Position numbers and translations under genes: made by a program. From NCBI GenBank assembly GCA_002340255.1, contig DDLS01000182.1, forward strand, positions 1-8,613: a stretch of 8,613 bases of DNA. Reading direction: 5' to 3'. Each line of letters begins with the position of its first letter. Position 1 is the first letter of the stretch. Positions 6,857 through 8,613 of this stretch are shown piece after piece. Source of the stretch: Cyanobacteria bacterium UBA2566. Lineage in GTDB: Bacteria > Cyanobacteriota > Cyanobacteriia > Cyanobacteriales > Desertifilaceae. The notes below the pieces were generated by a model. That model did no database searches. It worked only from the letters and a program-made list of their open reading frames with translations, and was not told where the DNA came from.

Positions 6857-7461
6857 TTTAAATCTTTAGCTACCTCTTTTAATTGTTGAACTATCTGCTT
6901 ATTTTTATGGCTTCTCGACCCGTAAAGCCTCGCAGAAAAAACGGTAATCACTTCTAAAACATCTTGGGCTAACTCTTCCTCAAAAGTAGAGTCCTCACTT
7001 CGATTAATAATAATTACTTCTGTGCCAAATATTTCACATAATGTAAAAATTAAGTCACTCCCAAAACGAAGAAGTCTATCTTTGTGGGCAATTACCAGTC
7101 TTTCAACTTGATAAGTACAAATTAGTTTGATGAGCTTAATCAGTCCTTTTTTTCGGTAGTTAATACCTGAACCGAGATCGGAAATCACCTCAAAAGACCA
7201 CCCGTGAGAAGCACAATAAGCTTCCAAAACGATTTTTTGTCGCTCTAAGTCATCTTTCTGGTCACGACTGCTAACACGGGCATAAGCTACTGTTAAACTA
7301 TCATCTTGTTTATTTCCTATGAGGTCTGATACCTCAAAACGTCGATGACCTCCTTCTGTTCGCACTGCTTTGATTTTTCCGTCAGCTTCCCATCGGCGTA
7401 TGGTCTTGGTTGACACGCCTAATAATTCGGCTGCTTCGGACACACTCAGTAAGTTAGACAT
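6853..7461 (-). CDS. tnpA: TnpA, IS607-family serine recombinase transposase
   Basis: This 202-residue protein has the two-part layout of IS607 transposases. Residues 1-48 form a MerR-like helix-turn-helix DNA-binding head (LSVSEAAELLGVSTKTIRRW, then GGHRRF). A small serine-recombinase catalytic domain follows, with VAYARVSS at 58-65, the nucleophile probably S64, then QKDDLERQ, DLGSGINYRKKG, and the arginine-rich AHKDRLLRFG. Serine recombinases cut both strands through a phosphoserine link, and IS607 members move through a circular intermediate with low target specificity. The length is usual and the frame is whole. No Shine-Dalgarno is obvious before the ATG; TGTCTAA repeats just upstream may bind TnpA and could let it control its own promoter. 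The gene overlaps tnpB by 4 bases. Confidence 0.95.
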   Translation of the reverse strand: MSNLLSVSEAAELLGVSTKTIRRWEADGKIKAVRTEGGHRRFEVSDLIGNKQDDSLTVAYARVSSRDQKDDLERQKIVLEAYCASHGWSFEVISDLGSGINYRKKGLIKLIKLICTYQVERLVIAHKDRLLRFGSDLIFTLCEIFGTEVIIINRSEDSTFEEELAQDVLEVITVFSARLYGSRSHKNKQIVQQLKEVAKDLK

Positions 7462-7516
7462 GAGTTCATAATAACAGATCTGATGTCTAATTTTGTAAAA
7501 TTTTGTCTAAAATTTT
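7454..7516 (-). repeat. IS607 left-end repeats, likely TnpA binding sites
   Basis: On the plus strand TGTCTAA occurs at 7484-7490 and 7504-7510, exactly 20 bases (about two helical turns) apart, and its inverse TTAGACA is at 7454-7460 across the tnpA start. The palindrome AAAATTTT occurs at 7497-7504 and 7509-7516, separated by GTCT. The right end carries AGACAAA at 5662-5668, related to the TTTGTCT within the left repeats. Such repeated short sites at both ends fit cooperative binding by TnpA dimers. Confidence 0.55.
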
Positions 7517-7609
7517 AATGAACAGTCATTCCCCTCATCCCCCAACTCCTTCTCCCACTTCAGAATCTATGCCTACAATAAAAACACCGATCAAAACGCC
7601 ATCATCCTT

Positions 7610-8371
7610 ATGTATCTCACCTATCTTGATAGCAACTCTTGGTTACTCGAACTCGGAGGACAAAACATCCTCATTGACCCCTGGTTAGTTGGCCCCCTAG
7701 TATTTGGTAACTTGCCCTGGCTCTTCAAAGGATATCGTCCCCAAGACCGTGCCATTCCAGAAACTATTGATTTAGTCGTTCTCTCCCAGGGATTAGAAGA
7801 TCATGCCCATCCCCAGACCCTGAAACAATTGAATAAAAATTTACCCGTTGTTGGCTCCCCCAATGCCGCCAAAGTCGTCAAAGAATTCGGCTATACTAAC
7901 ATCCATTCCCTAGAACATGGCCAAACCTATCGCTTCAATGAGCAGGTCGAGATTCAGGCCGTTCCTGGTTCTCCCATTGGCCCCACCCTCGTAGAGAATG
8001 GTTATATCTTTAAAGAACTCTCTAGGGGCAAAACCGTTTATTATGAACCCCACGGTTACCATTCCCCTACTCTACAGGAAAAGGGACCGATTGATGTAAT
8101 TATTACGCCCATGATCGATTTAGGTTTACCGATAGTCGGGCCAATCATTAAAGGTACAGAAAGTGCCCTCAAAGTAGCTCAATGGGTCAAACCTCAAGTC
8201 ATGTTGCCCACAGCAGCAGGGGGGGATGTCAAATTTGAAGGCTTGCTGATTTCCTTACTCCGAGCCGAAGGAACCGTAGAAGACTTTCAGCAAAAACTAT
8301 CGGCTCAAGGCTTAAGCACCCAAGCCCTCTCCCCCACCCCTGGAGAGCGCCTAGAAGTACCACTGCATTAA
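7610..8371 (+). CDS. MBL-fold (UlaG-like) protein with altered metal-binding motif
   Basis: This 253-residue protein has the metallo-beta-lactamase-fold layout of UlaG-like hydrolases: an N-terminal strand pair (MYLTYLDSNSWLLELGG, then ILIDPWLVGPL), a motif loop at 59-67, and later strands with IQAVPGSPIGP, TVYYEPHGYH (142-151) and IDVIITPMID. The canonical HxHxDH should lie at 60-65; here it reads QGLEDH, so two histidines are replaced by Q60 and L62 while D64 and H65 remain. I recall similar SQGLxDH motifs in cyanobacterial and plant-plastid relatives, so this is probably a conserved subfamily, not decay. Activity and substrate are unknown. No Shine-Dalgarno precedes the ATG; the frame is open upstream to about 7510 but has no good start, and MYLTYLDSNSW matches the family's usual beginning. 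The gene points away from the minus-strand run, with the IS607 element between them. Confidence 0.87.
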   Translation: MYLTYLDSNSWLLELGGQNILIDPWLVGPLVFGNLPWLFKGYRPQDRAIPETIDLVVLSQGLEDHAHPQTLKQLNKNLPVVGSPNAAKVVKEFGYTNIHSLEHGQTYRFNEQVEIQAVPGSPIGPTLVENGYIFKELSRGKTVYYEPHGYHSPTLQEKGPIDVIITPMIDLGLPIVGPIIKGTESALKVAQWVKPQVMLPTAAGGDVKFEGLLISLLRAEGTVEDFQQKLSAQGLSTQALSPTPGERLEVPLH

Positions 8372-8395
8372 ACTTGGGGATGGAGAGGATGGGAA

Positions 8396-8443
8396 GGACA
8401 CGGGGACACGGGGACGAGAAGACACGGGGACACGGGGACATTA
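8396..8443. repeat. Octamer tandem array, six units
   Basis: Six consecutive 8-base units follow GGACACGG: exact at 8396, 8404 and 8428, with variants GGACGAGA (8412), AGACACGG (8420) and GGACATTA (8436). It starts 25 bases after the stop of the MBL-fold gene. It is purine-rich on the plus strand and ends exactly where the heptamer array begins. Confidence 0.85.
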
Positions 8444-8541
8444 ATTGCCTCTTGCCTCTTGCCTCTTGCCTATTCCCCATTCCCTATTCCCCATTCCCCA
8501 TTCCCCATTCCCCATTCCCCATTCCCCATTCCCTATTCCCA
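8444..8541. repeat. Heptamer tandem array, fourteen units (cyanobacterial STRR type)
   Basis: Fourteen 7-base units run in one unbroken register: ATTGCCT, three CTTGCCT, then ten units based on ATTCCCC (8472-8541), of which the second and ninth are ATTCCCT and the tenth is ATTCCCA. Short tandemly repeated repetitive sequences of seven bases between genes are a known feature of filamentous cyanobacteria. An apparent plus-strand frame through it (8374-8607) encodes only repeat peptide and is not a gene. Confidence 0.92.
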
Positions 8542-8613
8542 AAATTTTTTCCCCATCTCCTTGACAAACCCCAAAATTCATGTAATTATAGATATTGGCT
8601 TGATTAAGGGACT

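Larger units (their letters stand above)
5646..7532 (-). mobile_element. IS607-family insertion sequence (serine-recombinase TnpA plus TnpB)
   Basis: The element carries overlapping tnpA and tnpB genes in the order and overlap usual for IS607. It has no terminal inverted repeats, as expected for the family. Its left end (higher coordinates) holds repeated TGTCTAA motifs and its right end holds TTTGTCT (minus strand). Bounds are inferred: IS607 is reported to insert at or between GG, and a shared minus-strand GGAAT (plus-strand ATTCC at 5643-5647 and 7528-7532) brackets the genes. That predicts an element of about 1.88 kb with no long target duplication. Both genes are intact, so it may be active or recent. 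It contains no HIP1 octamer, unlike the neighbouring operon. Bounds could differ by tens of bases. Confidence 0.72.

Noticed and set aside
7503..7688. Plus-strand frame of 61 codons ahead of the MBL gene
   Set aside because: Pro/Ser/Thr-rich with no family features, starts inside the element's end repeats, and overlaps the MBL start in another frame.
8229..8480. Minus-strand frame overlapping the end of the MBL gene
   Set aside because: It is antisense to a well-supported gene and its start is made of the repeat array.
8561..8592. Possible promoter: TTGACA at 8561-8566 with TATAGA at 8587-8592
   Set aside because: The -35 is perfect but the gap is 20 bases; the alternative TGTAAT at 8581 gives 14. 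No gene start follows within the window, so it cannot be supported.
8374..8607. Plus-strand frame of 77 codons through the tandem repeats
   Set aside because: Its product is mostly repeated PIPHSPF-type peptide created by the heptamer array; no ribosome site or family match.
1..8613. CRISPR arrays and tRNA or rRNA genes
   Set aside because: The only tandem repeats are the spacer-free 7- and 8-base arrays, and no tRNA cloverleaf or rRNA sequence was recognised on either strand.

Overview
The window comes from a cyanobacterium. Six copies of the octamer GCGATCGC (HIP1) lie between 1969 and 5595. Several families are typical of cyanobacteria: a DUF29 protein, a YbjN-domain protein and a kinase-like protein opening its catalytic core with a 'VVIKEYLLP' strand. 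A long heptamer tandem array (STRR type) ends the window. I cannot name the genus from sequence alone.

Layout. (1) Positions 1-5564, all on the minus strand, form one long gene run, in transcription order: DUF29 protein (5564-5118), YbjN-domain protein (5082-4069), a membrane protein joining a degenerate Ser/Thr kinase domain, one transmembrane helix and a PstS-like solute-binding domain (4049-1650), an 88-residue unknown protein (1653-1387), a T4 gp19-like tail-tube protein (1390-926), and a long low-complexity reading frame (806 to the left edge) with no stop inside the window. The kinase-like, 88-residue and tube genes overlap by 4 bases at each junction (ATGA), so they are probably translationally coupled. 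The tube protein marks this as the edge of a contractile injection system (CIS) locus; sheath, baseplate and ATPase genes would have to lie beyond position 1.

(2) Positions about 5646-7532 hold a complete-looking IS607-family element on the minus strand: a MerR-headed serine recombinase TnpA (7461-6853) overlapping by 4 bases a full-length TnpB (6856-5669) with intact RuvC and zinc-finger residues. Hairpins at the tnpB 3' end suggest an embedded omega (re)RNA. The element sits in the divergent intergenic region between the CIS-side run and the next gene.

(3) Positions 7610-8371, plus strand, encode an MBL-fold protein whose HxHxDH metal motif is altered. (4) From 8396 to 8541 an array of six octamers runs directly into fourteen heptamers without a broken register. 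The last 70 bases hold no gene I can support.

How the parts may work together (inference): the membrane receptor-like pseudokinase, co-translated with a tail-tube gene, could anchor, sense for, or gate a CIS. The YbjN protein, whose fold resembles type III secretion chaperones, and the low-complexity protein with a VQR-type segment could be assembly or cargo partners. This link between a PstS-like sensor, a pseudokinase and CIS tube genes is the most interesting content here.
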